49,744 nucleotides of DNA, taken from the NCBI GenBank assembly GCA_036480335.1, contig JAZGGH010000131.1:1-49744 (forward strand), read 5' to 3'. Both the position numbers and the translations under genes were made by a program. The notes under the pieces were generated by a model. That model was not told the DNA's origin. It made no database searches and worked only from the letters and a program-made list of their open reading frames with translations. How positions within the stretch are numbered: position 1 is the first letter of the stretch; every line of letters begins with the position of its first letter. Source of the stretch: JAZGER01 sp036480335 (lineage in GTDB: Bacteria > Pseudomonadota > Gammaproteobacteria > DSM-19610). Of the stretch, positions 1 to 7,760 are shown one piece after another.

Positions 1-128
1 TCACCACCCTGCAACTCCGCTCCAACTTTCGTTAGCGCTGCTGTCAGCGTCGTCTTGCCATGATCAACATGGCCTATCGTCCCCACATTCACATGCGGCT
101 TCGTTCGTTCAAATTTTTCCTTGGACAT
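1..128 (-). CDS. tuf: Elongation factor Tu, N-terminal fragment
   Basis: This GTPase delivers aminoacyl-tRNA to the ribosomal A site. Only about the first 42 residues are present because the gene runs off the left edge. They begin MSKEKFERTKPHVNVGTIGH and continue into the P-loop region GHVDHGKT, which is nearly invariant in bacterial EF-Tu. The ATG is at 126-128. The gene lies directly downstream of Tyr, Gly and Thr tRNA genes on the same strand. That is the arrangement of the E. coli tufB locus, so this is probably the tufB-type copy, co-transcribed with the tRNAs. Nothing in the fragment looks broken. Confidence 0.97.
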   Translation of the reverse strand, partial: MSKEKFERTKPHVNVGTIGHVDHGKTTLTAALTKVGAELQGG

Positions 129-210
129 ACGAGGACTCTCCCACTCAGATGATTAATATCCACTACTATAAAAAATAAAATGATCGCAATAACGACCAAC
201 CCAAAAAAAC

Positions 211-286
<76 letters not shown>

Positions 287-302
287 CTGTTCCATCGCCA
301 GA

Positions 303-376
303 TGGAGCGGGTGATGGGAATCGAACCCACACCATCAGCTTGGAAGGCTGAGGTTCTACCGTTGAACTACACCCGC
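303..376 (-). tRNA. tRNA-Gly (anticodon TCC)
   Basis: This is a 74-nt cloverleaf on the minus strand. The acceptor stem GCGGGTG pairs with the 3' strand, the anticodon loop reads CTTCCAA (anticodon TCC, glycine), the T-arm contains GGTTCGATTCC, and CCA is encoded. It is the middle gene of the tRNA cluster, 16 bases upstream of tRNA-Thr and 27 bases downstream of tRNA-Tyr. Confidence 0.97.
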
Positions 377-403
377 ATAACGCCGGACAAACTTAACTTA
401 ACC

Positions 404-488
404 TGGTGGAGGGGGGAGGATTCGAACCTCCGAAGGATGAACCGTCAGATTTACAGTCTGATCCCTTTGGCCGCTCGGGAACCCCTCC
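404..488 (-). tRNA. tRNA-Tyr (anticodon GTA)
   Basis: This 85-nt minus-strand tRNA has the long variable arm expected of bacterial tyrosine tRNAs. It starts GGAGGGGTTCCCGAGCGG, its anticodon loop contains CTGTAAA (anticodon GTA), and it ends in an encoded CCA. It is promoter-proximal in the Tyr-Gly-Thr-tuf unit. Confidence 0.97.
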
Positions 489-504
489 AAAATCCAAGCC
501 GGGT

Positions 505-533
505 ATTGTGATCGACATGCACGGCAGTGTCAA
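505..533 (-). promoter_or_regulatory. Sigma-70 promoter of the tRNA-tuf operon
   Basis: On the minus strand a perfect -35 box TTGACA (528-533) is followed after exactly 17 bases by CACAAT (505-510), which matches the -10 consensus at four of six positions including the key A and T. The -10 box ends about 16 bases before the mature tRNA-Tyr. Position, spacing and strength all fit the promoter for the stable-RNA/tuf unit. The prediction is from sequence only. Confidence 0.75.
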
Positions 534-554
534 CCACTGACTGAATTTATTTCG

Positions 555-580
555 AAAAAAAAGCCCGGCCAGGCCGGACT
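555..580 (-). terminator. Intrinsic terminator after the VPxPA-CTERM gene
   Basis: Read on the minus strand, a 7-bp GC-rich stem (AGTCCGG with CCGGGCT, one G-T pair) with a CCTGG loop is followed by a run of eight T. It lies 31 bases past the stop codon at 611 and just upstream of the tRNA operon promoter, separating the two transcription units. Confidence 0.85.
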
Positions 581-610
581 TTATAATCAACTCTATAATC
601 TTAGAGCAAT

Positions 611-1489
611 TTAGCTAACTCTGCGTCGAGCAACTCCAATCAGGCCAACAAGACCGGAACCAAAAAGCCAGACAGTGGCCGGAACTGGAATAGGATCGGC
701 CGTTACCAGCACGTTATCGAATTTACCAATATCATGATTACCATTATCTAACCAGAAAGCAATCCAGACCTCAGACTGATCCGCTGCCAGATCAAGATCA
801 AAACTGACCGAATCCCATGAATTACTATGCTCTCCGCGTAACAACTCAATCCACTCGCCTGTATTACCCCCGTTCACAGGATTCCAGTTCCAGTTGCCAT
901 TTTCAGCACCACCAGCAGCACTACTTGCATTCCCTGTCGGCGACAGGTTGATTTCCCGGTATTCATTAAAATCGTTTGTTTTTCCCGCCGTCAGATCGCC
1001 CACGAAATATCCTGCAACCAGTTTATCACCGCTGTTTGCCACAAATGTGCGCCAATCAAAACTTAACGTGACATTTTGCATGCCAGTGGCATCAAAGCTA
1101 ATCAACATACCACTATCGTCTTTAGCCAGACCAACACGGGTATTATTCCCATTACCACCCGTTGCCTGAATTCCCACATCTGAAGTTACATAGCCATTAT
1201 CATCTTGTTCAAAGACTGCTGAATACCAGTCATTGTCTGCTCCTGCTGCGTAATCACTAGAACCCAGACCATTAGTTGGGGAACCAAAGACCGAAGATGA
1301 AGTGACTGCAGTACCAACATCTACCGCATGATAGCAGCCGCTGCCACAACTCACCGATGGAAATGGACCTGAAGCACTATCAAACGTTTCACTCAGCAAA
1401 GTAACTGCCTGAGCCCCAGCTGAACCCGCCATTAACATTAACGCAGAACAAGACGCAAGCGTCTGTTTACGCACATTTTTCTTAATCAT
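611..1489 (-). CDS. Secreted protein with C-terminal VPxPA (PEP-CTERM class) sorting tail
   Basis: The predicted protein has 292 residues. An N-terminal signal peptide (MIKKNV... to AGAQA, about 30 residues) is followed by a Gly/Asn/Asp-rich, Cys-poor body. The C-terminus is a tripartite sorting signal: a VPVPA motif, a hydrophobic helix (WLFGSGLVGLIGVA) and the basic tail RRRVS. Proteins with such tails are processed by an exosortase and linked to export with exopolysaccharide in biofilm-forming proteobacteria. No exosortase gene is in this window. The ATG at 1489 is chosen because a strong GGAGGAG lies upstream; an in-frame TTG at 1507 is part of that ribosome-binding region. A terminator follows the gene, and a sigma-54-like element lies about 80 bases upstream of the ATG. 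The molecular role of the body is not recognisable. Confidence 0.85.
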   Translation of the reverse strand: MIKKNVRKQTLASCSALMLMAGSAGAQAVTLLSETFDSASGPFPSVSCGSGCYHAVDVGTAVTSSSVFGSPTNGLGSSDYAAGADNDWYSAVFEQDDNGYVTSDVGIQATGGNGNNTRVGLAKDDSGMLISFDATGMQNVTLSFDWRTFVANSGDKLVAGYFVGDLTAGKTNDFNEYREINLSPTGNASSAAGGAENGNWNWNPVNGGNTGEWIELLRGEHSNSWDSVSFDLDLAADQSEVWIAFWLDNGNHDIGKFDNVLVTADPIPVPATVWLFGSGLVGLIGVARRRVS

Positions 1490-1568
1490 CCTTTTGTTCT
1501 CCTCCAAACATTAAAATACAATCCGGGTTCATTACGCCCGAAAACAACTCCAAACACTTTAAATTCAC

Positions 1569-1584
1569 AGCAAGATATATACCA
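1569..1584 (-). promoter_or_regulatory. Candidate sigma-54 (-24/-12) promoter for the VPxPA-CTERM gene
   Basis: The minus strand reads TGGTATATATCTTGCT. It matches the RpoN consensus at TGG (the -24 element), the A two bases later, and TTGCT (the -12 element), with exactly the required spacing. The expected transcription start would be about 1558, giving a leader of about 70 bases before the ATG at 1489. PEP-CTERM genes have been linked to a PrsK/PrsR two-component system with a sigma-54-type regulator, so the match is biologically sensible, but it is a motif match only. Confidence 0.55.
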
Positions 1585-1863
1585 TCGTCTATTGTATTAC
1601 AAAATCAATCGGTTACATATATATGCCTTGTCACGAGCAAGCAAAGCTGTAAAGATACCCGACATTTTATATGCGTCAAATATTTATCTAAGCTAGATAT
1701 TTCAAAAACATACGGACGATCCAGGGAATTAACAATTCCGACAAAAGAGACGCCACCTACATAACAAATTAATCCTGCAAACAAAAAATGGCAGTAATTC
1801 ATCAATTAATTAACTGAAAGTCCGTTAACCTGAAATGAAAACAAACAAATCGAGCATTGGAAT
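1585..1863. other. AT-rich intergenic region, possible regulator-binding region
   Basis: Together with the leader of the VPxPA gene, 1490-1863 is 374 bases without a convincing gene. It separates that gene (minus) from the small exported protein (plus). It is AT-rich, and a 66-codon minus-strand reading frame at 1605-1805 has no ribosome-binding site or recognisable features. If the sigma-54 element is real, the enhancer site for its activator should lie here; I see no clear palindrome that would identify it. Confidence 0.4.
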
Positions 1864-2271
1864 ATGATAGAAAATATCGTTAAGCGACTATGTATCTACT
1901 TTCTGATTGTCACCAGCCACTCACTCCAGGCCAAGGATATTGACGAACAATTCGCCGTCTACGGGGTAGGCGCGGAAAACTGCGCCGCATTTCTAGTCGC
2001 AAAAGACGCTGGCGGCCAGGCTATTCGCTGGTATTTTGACTGGCTTGCCGGTTATTTCTCGGCTGTCAATACAGCGGCAAGCAACACCTATAACATTCTT
2101 GGTGAAAAAACCATCGCAGATACCTCGGGCTGGCTGGAAGGTTATTGCGCCGTCAACCCGAACATGAATTTCACCAACGCCGTTGCCGACCTGATCACCG
2201 TCATGTATGAGGAACGAGCTAACATCTCGCCAAACAAAACGGGCGGCTGGAACAAGTTTAGCGATCAGTAG
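1864..2271 (+). CDS. Small exported protein of unknown function
   Basis: This 135-residue protein begins with a hydrophobic signal sequence (about residues 7-22, ending SLQA before KDIDEQ). The mature part has two conserved-looking cysteines, in GAENCAAF and EGYCAVNP, that could form a disulfide. The pattern of a Gly-Val-Gly-Ala-Glu-x-Cys start and a later Trp-Leu-x-x-Tyr-Cys-x-x-Asn-Pro recalls a family of small periplasmic proteins of unknown role in proteobacteria. I cannot assign a function. It converges on the EamA transporter gene and the two reading frames overlap by 14 bases at their 3' ends. Confidence 0.7.
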   Translation: MIENIVKRLCIYFLIVTSHSLQAKDIDEQFAVYGVGAENCAAFLVAKDAGGQAIRWYFDWLAGYFSAVNTAASNTYNILGEKTIADTSGWLEGYCAVNPNMNFTNAVADLITVMYEERANISPNKTGGWNKFSDQ

Positions 2272-3133
2272 AGCGTACAGAGCCCAGGTGGAAGACAACC
2301 AGCCCTGCCATAATCATCAACGCCCCCGCCCAGACTTCTACGTTCAACACTTCATTATTCAGCCAATGGCCCAGTAATAACGAAAACACCGGTGTGACCA
2401 GCGTCAGCAAATTAACCTTCACCACATCCAAATGACGCAACAGATAGAAATACCAGAAAAATCCAATAACCGAACCGAACACGGCCAGATAAACGATTGA
2501 ATAACGCGTTCGATCTGTCATCGCCTCAGGCCATTGCCCGTCCAACGCAAACCAGGTCAACACAAACAGCGGCACTGCAACCGTTAATCCCCCTGCCGTC
2601 ACTGCCAATGCTGGCTGATCACCACCCAATCGACTCACCCAGACAGCGCTCGTAGAATGCAATATAACCGCCAGAAACACACCGGCCAATCCAGCAATCA
2701 CATTCGTGCCCAGCTCCAGGCTTTGACTGAACATAATGGCAAGCCCTGCCACACCCGCCAGCAGACCGACAATCCGCAAACCTGACAACGAACCCGTTCT
2801 AAACCAGATCCAGCTCATCACTCCCGTCACCAGCGGCGACAAGCCAAAGATCACAGCAATCCAGCCGGATGGAACAAACTGAGCCGACCAGTAAACAGCC
2901 GTCATCGCGCCATAAATACCTAGCCCGGCAACCAGATAGGTTTTTCGCGCGGCACGGTTCCAGGAAAAAGAAATACCCACCAAGCGCAACACCACTAAAC
3001 AAACCAGCAGCCCGAGCAACATACGCGCCGTCACGCCAAACAGAAAACCCGCACTCTCACTGCTCCACTGTATGGCTAATGGTGTTGTCGACCAAATCAA
3101 TACAACACCCACAAAAGCAACCGGCACCGACAT
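2258..3133 (-). CDS. EamA/DMT-family membrane transporter
   Basis: This 291-residue protein has about ten hydrophobic helices in two homologous halves (residues about 1-140 and 145-285), the normal architecture and length of drug/metabolite transporters of the EamA (RhaT/YdcZ-like) group. The start MSVPVAFVGVVLIWSTTPLA contains the family's typical first-helix W-S-T-T-P stretch. Members move amino acids, nucleosides, cofactors or toxic metabolites, and the substrate cannot be read from sequence. The ATG is preceded by GGAGTT at good spacing. An intrinsic terminator lies only about 15-50 bases upstream of the start codon on the same strand, so expression may depend on read-through of a leader. 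Confidence 0.88.
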   Translation of the reverse strand: MSVPVAFVGVVLIWSTTPLAIQWSSESAGFLFGVTARMLLGLLVCLVVLRLVGISFSWNRAARKTYLVAGLGIYGAMTAVYWSAQFVPSGWIAVIFGLSPLVTGVMSWIWFRTGSLSGLRIVGLLAGVAGLAIMFSQSLELGTNVIAGLAGVFLAVILHSTSAVWVSRLGGDQPALAVTAGGLTVAVPLFVLTWFALDGQWPEAMTDRTRYSIVYLAVFGSVIGFFWYFYLLRHLDVVKVNLLTLVTPVFSLLLGHWLNNEVLNVEVWAGALMIMAGLVVFHLGSVRSTDR

Positions 3134-3147
3134 TCATAACTCCAAAA

Positions 3148-3182
3148 ACGAAAAAGGCCGCAGATCGAAAGACTGCGGCCTT
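3148..3182 (-). terminator. Strong intrinsic terminator immediately upstream of the EamA gene
   Basis: On the minus strand a perfect 10-bp stem (AAGGCCGCAG with CTGCGGCCTT, 3154-3163 and 3173-3182) with a 9-base loop runs into TTTTTCG and then a second T5. It ends about 15 bases before the EamA ATG. It either terminates transcripts from the MBL hydrolase operon or is the expression platform of a regulated leader for the transporter. Confidence 0.85.
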
Positions 3183-3507
3183 GAAAAAACATAGCTAGCG
3201 TAACTTACAAACTACTTTTCTCCGGCCAACAGATAATCACATGCTTGCGCCACAGGGCGATAGCATTCATCGTTAGCATTGATCGGAAAATATTTTTCAT
3301 GGTAATAGTCTGCTTGCGAAAGCTGGGTAAGTCAACATCCTTGATAAGGGAACATCCGTATTCCATTTCCTTATGTCGATTAAGCCCACAGACACAGAGA
3401 GTTATGTCGTGCGCATGCGCACGATGATGGTATGCAACCCAACGCTTGAACAAGATGCCTGTGCTTCTCGACTCTAACTACCGTTTGTGTATTATTGCAA
3501 GCACCGC
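3183..3507 (-). other. Structured non-coding stretch (candidate ncRNA or EamA leader)
   Basis: There is no convincing gene in this stretch, which leads into the terminator at 3148-3182. Several local structures are visible on the minus strand. A perfect 16-bp palindrome CGTGCGCATGCGCACG lies at 3408-3423. A stem forms between ATAAGGAA and TTCCCTTAT (about 3343-3375). A small hairpin GCTT-TCGC-AAGC lies near 3314-3325. An 82-codon reading frame (3205-3453) covers part of it but has no ribosome-binding site and resembles no family I know. I compared it by eye with 6S RNA and with FMN, TPP, lysine and c-di-GMP riboswitch signatures and saw no match. Confidence 0.35.
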
Positions 3508-4218
3508 TCACTCAGGCATTTCATGCCCTTTATAGATCGGCCCATAGGGATCGTGGCGATGTTTATCGTGGTAAACCATCCTGTATTTCACGAAACGATC
3601 AACCTCGGTGAAATGTAAAAACGGATTTCCCTGCACCTGCTCCTGCAGGGTTGATGTCGCTTTTTCGGCGTAGTTATGCCCAGGTAAAATGACTGTTTCA
3701 GATGGCAACCGGGATACAATGTCTTTCAGGGTAACAAACATTTGCTCAGGATCCCCACCCTGCATATCACAGCGACCACAGCCGAATACAAACAGGGTAT
3801 CGCCAGTAATCAGCTGATCACCCATTCGATAACAGGCGGAGCCCGGCGTATGCCCTGGTGTGTGCAACACTTCAATATCCGTTTTACCGACGGCGATTGA
3901 ATCTCCACCATAATGCAATGCAGGCCGGGTATGTCTCGCGCCCCAGAACTGTGCTTCTGCGTGCAGCAGATGTAGCTGCGCATCATAGTCCTGCAGTAGT
4001 TCGTCCACGCCGTTGACATGATCATGGTGGCTATGCGTGAGTAGAATATCGGTAATCTGCATATCATGTGCGCGAGCAAAATTCCTGATTGCCGGTACAT
4101 CCCAGGCAGGATCAACAACGGCTGTACGCCCGCTATCGGTATCCCGGATAAAATAGATAAAATTTTCCATTGGCCCCAATTCGAGGGCATGGACCGTAAA
4201 CGGCCGCTGTTCTTTCAT
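3508..4218 (-). CDS. MBL-fold metallo-hydrolase (glyoxalase II-like)
   Basis: This 236-residue protein carries the full zinc-binding set of the metallo-beta-lactamase fold: THSHHDH (H62, H64, D66, H67), H123 in HTPGHTPGS, D140 in TGDTLFVFGCGR and H181 in LPGHNY. The GDTLF-x-x-GCGR segment is typical of the hydroxyacylglutathione hydrolase and persulfide dioxygenase branch. The C-terminus (FTEVDRFVKYRMVYHDKHRH) differs from the canonical GloB substrate-binding domain, so glyoxalase II activity is likely but not certain. The start codon overlaps the stop of the upstream membrane protein (ATGA), indicating translational coupling in a two-gene operon. Confidence 0.85.
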   Translation of the reverse strand: MKEQRPFTVHALELGPMENFIYFIRDTDSGRTAVVDPAWDVPAIRNFARAHDMQITDILLTHSHHDHVNGVDELLQDYDAQLHLLHAEAQFWGARHTRPALHYGGDSIAVGKTDIEVLHTPGHTPGSACYRMGDQLITGDTLFVFGCGRCDMQGGDPEQMFVTLKDIVSRLPSETVILPGHNYAEKATSTLQEQVQGNPFLHFTEVDRFVKYRMVYHDKHRHDPYGPIYKGHEMPE

Positions 4219-4865
4219 TGTTCAACAGCTCCCATAGCGGAATGCCGCAGACGCTTTAAAATGGCATCATCAACGCCGGTAATGTCCAGCAAGGTTTCAT
4301 CATCACTGGCCTGCAACTGCTTCATTGTGCGTATGCCCGCTGAAAACAGCTCTTTTGCGGTTGCCACATCGACACCTGCTTGCCGGGTGGTACTGAAAAA
4401 CTGTCTGACTTCCTGCTGATACGTCAGTCTTACGGGAACATTCTGCTGTCGTTGCACAACGCGATTGCCGGCTTCTTCCCTGACATCAGGAGCACGCGCA
4501 TCAAGCAAACCGATCTGCCGTGCAAGCCGATGAAACTGCACGGCGCCACCTAACGCCATGGCTGCAGCCACTGTATTGGCAATTGCATGCAGGCCGTTAA
4601 TGCCACCATCTTGCCTGACATCAAGCACAAACTGGTAAGCAATCCACGCAAAACCCAGGTAACACAGCAATGCCAGCAGGCTGAACGCCCAGAACCATAG
4701 ATAGGGCCGGCTTCCAGTATAGCGTTTCAACATCCATTCGCTACAGGCTGAATTATAACGATCAAAGCAGGTTGGGTGGACATAATACTCGTGCTGAAAG
4801 GCCATGTGTGCAAAGGCTCCGGTGCTGATTGATACAGATAGTAATTGTAACAACAATCCACTCAT
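4215..4865 (-). CDS. Membrane protein with C-terminal helix-hairpin-helix-like segment
   Basis: The predicted protein has 216 residues from the ATG at 4865; an in-frame GTG at 4883 would add six. Hydrophobic helices lie at about residues 1-22, 55-80 and 90-110. The C-terminal 50 residues (AGIRTMKQLQASDDETLLDITGVDD...LKR) look like a helix-hairpin-helix module of the kind seen in DUF4332-like proteins. Two cysteines in a conserved-looking HPTCFDRYNSACSEWM segment lie between the first two helices. It overlaps the downstream MBL hydrolase by four bases and is divergent from uup, with only about 60 bases between the start codons. The function is unknown. Confidence 0.7.
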   Translation of the reverse strand: MSGLLLQLLSVSISTGAFAHMAFQHEYYVHPTCFDRYNSACSEWMLKRYTGSRPYLWFWAFSLLALLCYLGFAWIAYQFVLDVRQDGGINGLHAIANTVAAAMALGGAVQFHRLARQIGLLDARAPDVREEAGNRVVQRQQNVPVRLTYQQEVRQFFSTTRQAGVDVATAKELFSAGIRTMKQLQASDDETLLDITGVDDAILKRLRHSAMGAVEQ

Positions 4866-4927
4866 GCTGACTACGTTAAACACATAGGCTACTTGTCGTG
4901 CAGCAACACAATCCGTATGCTTCGCCG

Positions 4928-6814
4928 ATGCCAGTATTACAGTGTCGCAATATTCATTTCGGGTTTGGAAGCACCCAGCTCCTTGATGGGGTCAGCCTGA
5001 AGATCAAGGATAATGAACGTATCTGCCTTGTCGGTCGCAACGGCAGCGGCAAATCTACGTTGCTGAAGATTCTTCAGGGCCAGATATTACCTGACGATGG
5101 TGTCACCCAGCCTCGACAGGGCGCGCGCATTACCATGCTTGATCAGCAGATTGCCGCTTATGAAGATCAGTGCGTCTTTGATATTGTTGCAGGCGGTCTT
5201 GCAGATGCAGGCAAATTACTGCAACGCTACCATCATTTAAGCCAGACGATGACGAGCACGCCCGATCAGAAACAGATGGCGGAGCTGGAAAGAGTACAAC
5301 AACAACTGGAAGCGGTTAACGGCTGGGATTTACAGGCTGAAACTGACAATGTCCTGTCGCGATTAAGACTGGATGCTAACACCCTGTTTTCTAGCATGTC
5401 TGGCGGCCAAAAACGCCGCACGCTGCTGGCACGTGCGCTGGTCAACAAACCTGATTTACTCTTACTGGATGAACCGACCAACCATCTGGATATCGAATCC
5501 ATCGAATGGCTGGAAAAATTTCTACTCTCCTATCGTGGCACATTGTTATTCATTACCCATGATCGGTCTTTCCTGCAACGCCTGGCAACCAGCATTATTG
5601 ATCTCGACCGCGGCAAGCTGACACGCTGGGACTGCGACTATGCCACTTACCTTAAACGCAAACAGGCACTTCTTGACGACCAGGAACAACAGGCAGCCCT
5701 GTTCGATAAAAAGCTCAGTCAGGAGGAAACCTGGATCCGTCAGGGCATCAAGGCACGTAGAACACGCAACGAAGGCCGCGTTCGTGCATTGAAAAAAATG
5801 CGCGAAGAGCACCGACAGCGGCGCAATATAACGGGTGATGCAAAATTCCAGACCTCCACACACAACAGCTCGGGCAAACGCGTTATCGAAGCCGATAACG
5901 TCAGTTACAGTATTGCCGGACAAACGCTAATCAGACGGTTCAGCACCAGTATACTCAGAGGAGATAAAATCGGTCTGTTAGGGCCAAACGGTTGCGGCAA
6001 ATCTACCTTGCTGCGGTTATTGCTGGGTGAAATTGAACCTGAAACCGGTACTATTCAACATGGCACAAACCTGGCTATTGCCTACTTTGATCAATTACGC
6101 AGCCAGCTTGATCCTGACAAAACAATTATTGATAACCTTGCCGATGGCCGTGACACTATTTCTATCAATGGTCAGGAGCGGCATGTTATTTCGTATTTAC
6201 AGGATTTTCTTTTCAGCCCTGAACGCACACGTACGCCCGTCAGCGCACTGTCCGGCGGCGAATGCAATCGACTACTATTGGCCAAACTGTTTAGCAAACC
6301 CGCCAACCTACTTGTGCTTGATGAGCCTACCAATGACCTTGATATCGAGACGCTGGAACTGCTTGAAAGCCTGCTGGTAGATTTCTCCGGCACACTACTG
6401 CTCGTCAGTCATGACCGCGAATTTCTGGATAACGTGGTCACCGACACGCTGGTTTTCGAAGGCAATGGGCAGATCAACAGTTATGTGGGTGGCTATCAGG
6501 ACTGGTTGCGGCAACGGCCCACTGCTGCAACAGTCGAGAAAAAAGCCGCCAGCCTGCCAACCGCTATTGTAACTACAACAGCCAAATCCCTGAAGATGAG
6601 CTACAAAGATCAACGTGAGCTTGAGCTGTTACCCGGAAAAATCGAAAAACTGGAAACAAGCATATCGGATATCCACCAAAAACTGGCTGATCCTGAACTC
6701 TACCAGAACGAGCCTGAAACGATTACAACACTAAAACAACAACTTGGAGAAGATGAAGCCTCTCTTGAAAGCTGTTTCCAACGCTGGGAAGACCTGGAAC
6801 ACCCAAATCCCTGA
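4928..6814 (+). CDS. uup: ABC-F family ATPase Uup
   Basis: This soluble tandem ABC ATPase of 628 residues belongs to the ABC-F family, which acts on ribosomes rather than in membranes. Two nucleotide-binding domains are complete: Walker A GRNGSGKST and GPNGCGKST, signatures MSGGQ and LSGGE, Walker B LLLLDEPTNHLD and LLVLDEPTNDLD. The PtIM linker between them is charged and helical (EETWIRQGIKARRTRNEGRV). A C-terminal coiled-coil of about 75 residues (DQRELELLPGKIEKLETSI...) distinguishes Uup from EttA. The ATG at 4928 fits the usual family start; an in-frame GTG at 4898 is less likely. In E. coli, loss of Uup raises transposon excision and affects ribosome assembly. It is transcribed alone, divergent from the membrane protein. 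Confidence 0.94.
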   Translation: MPVLQCRNIHFGFGSTQLLDGVSLKIKDNERICLVGRNGSGKSTLLKILQGQILPDDGVTQPRQGARITMLDQQIAAYEDQCVFDIVAGGLADAGKLLQRYHHLSQTMTSTPDQKQMAELERVQQQLEAVNGWDLQAETDNVLSRLRLDANTLFSSMSGGQKRRTLLARALVNKPDLLLLDEPTNHLDIESIEWLEKFLLSYRGTLLFITHDRSFLQRLATSIIDLDRGKLTRWDCDYATYLKRKQALLDDQEQQAALFDKKLSQEETWIRQGIKARRTRNEGRVRALKKMREEHRQRRNITGDAKFQTSTHNSSGKRVIEADNVSYSIAGQTLIRRFSTSILRGDKIGLLGPNGCGKSTLLRLLLGEIEPETGTIQHGTNLAIAYFDQLRSQLDPDKTIIDNLADGRDTISINGQERHVISYLQDFLFSPERTRTPVSALSGGECNRLLLAKLFSKPANLLVLDEPTNDLDIETLELLESLLVDFSGTLLLVSHDREFLDNVVTDTLVFEGNGQINSYVGGYQDWLRQRPTAATVEKKAASLPTAIVTTTAKSLKMSYKDQRELELLPGKIEKLETSISDIHQKLADPELYQNEPETITTLKQQLGEDEASLESCFQRWEDLEHPNP

Positions 6815-6871
6815 CAAGCTCGCAGTCACTATGGCACAATAACACCATTGAAACTGAAGCCGAGACCTGAA

Positions 6872-7159
6872 ATGACTGAAGAACTCAGCAAGGAAGAACG
6901 TATCCTGAAGATGATGAAGCGGATTTTGACAGATGTCGCCAAAGACACTCACGTCACGCCCGGCCTGAAGCACCCTTTATCAGAGAACACTATTCAGGGC
7001 ATACGTGAATGTCTTGGCCTGATTACCTCACGCGAAGCAGAACTTGCAGAGGTTGCTGGACGCAGCATGAATATGCGCCCACGTTACATTGATGAAGCAC
7101 CGAAAGAAGTGGTCGTCAAACTGGACATCAACGCTCACCGAAAAAAACCTACCAGTTAA
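6872..7159 (+). CDS. Small conserved hypothetical protein
   Basis: This 95-residue acidic/basic protein begins MTEELSKEERILKMMKRILT. It is mostly helical, with no membrane segment and no signal peptide. The motif KHPLSENTIQGIRECLGLIT-x-REAEL is distinctive, and I recall similar short proteins in many gammaproteobacteria, but I know of no established function. The ATG at 6872 is preferred over one at 6848 because the upstream residues look like untranslated leader. It follows uup by about 60 bases on the same strand and its 3' end overlaps the convergent gene at 7149 by 11 bases. Confidence 0.75.
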   Translation: MTEELSKEERILKMMKRILTDVAKDTHVTPGLKHPLSENTIQGIRECLGLITSREAELAEVAGRSMNMRPRYIDEAPKEVVVKLDINAHRKKPTS

Positions 7160-7565
7160 ACGGCATCATACCTGATGGTGACATCCGGTCATTAATCTGA
7201 TTCATTTCGCCCACCATCAATCCCATTCGATTCTCTACCACCCATGCCATCCGGTTTACCGAATAATTCATGGTTGAAACAGATTTGCTGATACTCTCCA
7301 GCGTCGCAATGGATTTCTCCATCGCCGCGATAGATTCACGCATTTTATCCATCTCGCCCAACATCAGTGGTGCCATCTCAGCAACGGGCCTGGCCGTCTT
7401 GTCGAGCCTGTATATAGCATTGGAAATGGTGTCAAAATTCGAAAATCCTGCTGTCCACAAGGGCTGCCAGACAAAAACCAGCAGCAACATTATAATGATT
7501 ACCCCAAAGGTACCTACCAGATAAAACATCCCTTTCCAGAAATCAGCAAAACGTTTCGAATTCAT
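7149..7565 (-). CDS. Single-pass membrane protein with coiled coil, function unknown
   Basis: This 138-residue protein has one transmembrane helix (about residues 14-33, FYLVGTFGVIIIMLLLVFVW). A long amphipathic helical region follows (about 55-125) rich in Met, Ser and Asn, with heptad-like repeats such as MRESIAAMEKSIATLESISK. The shape recalls the signalling region of chemoreceptors or a scaffold protein, but no methyl-accepting hairpin motif is present. A good ribosome-binding site (GGGGAA) precedes the ATG. The 3' end overlaps the convergent upstream hypothetical by 11 bases. Confidence 0.75.
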   Translation of the reverse strand: MNSKRFADFWKGMFYLVGTFGVIIIMLLLVFVWQPLWTAGFSNFDTISNAIYRLDKTARPVAEMAPLMLGEMDKMRESIAAMEKSIATLESISKSVSTMNYSVNRMAWVVENRMGLMVGEMNQINDRMSPSGMMPFNW

Positions 7566-7760
7566 ATTTCCCCGCTTCTTGCGCTATTTTACGCTGTTAA
7601 TTTATAGTTTACTTTAACTTTTATAAGCATTTTTTGACATACATCCAATAGTTCAGCATCACCCTGAACAAAAGGTCATGCGCGCCAAATTCGAGCCTAA
7701 CAGTATAACAGACTCGCCTTGTGCTAACCTGCAACTAATACTGGCTGGCAGGTACTCATT

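Noticed and set aside
1605..1805. 66-codon minus-strand frame between the VPxPA gene and the small exported protein
   Set aside because: AT-rich, no ribosome-binding site, no recognisable domain; more likely a chance frame in a regulatory region.
3205..3453. 82-codon minus-strand reading frame upstream of the EamA terminator
   Set aside because: No ribosome-binding site and no family resemblance. It overlaps the palindrome and hairpins, which makes a structural RNA or leader more likely than a protein.
3183..3507. 6S RNA or a known riboswitch
   Set aside because: Compared by eye with 6S, FMN, TPP, lysine and c-di-GMP consensus features; none of the diagnostic loops is present.
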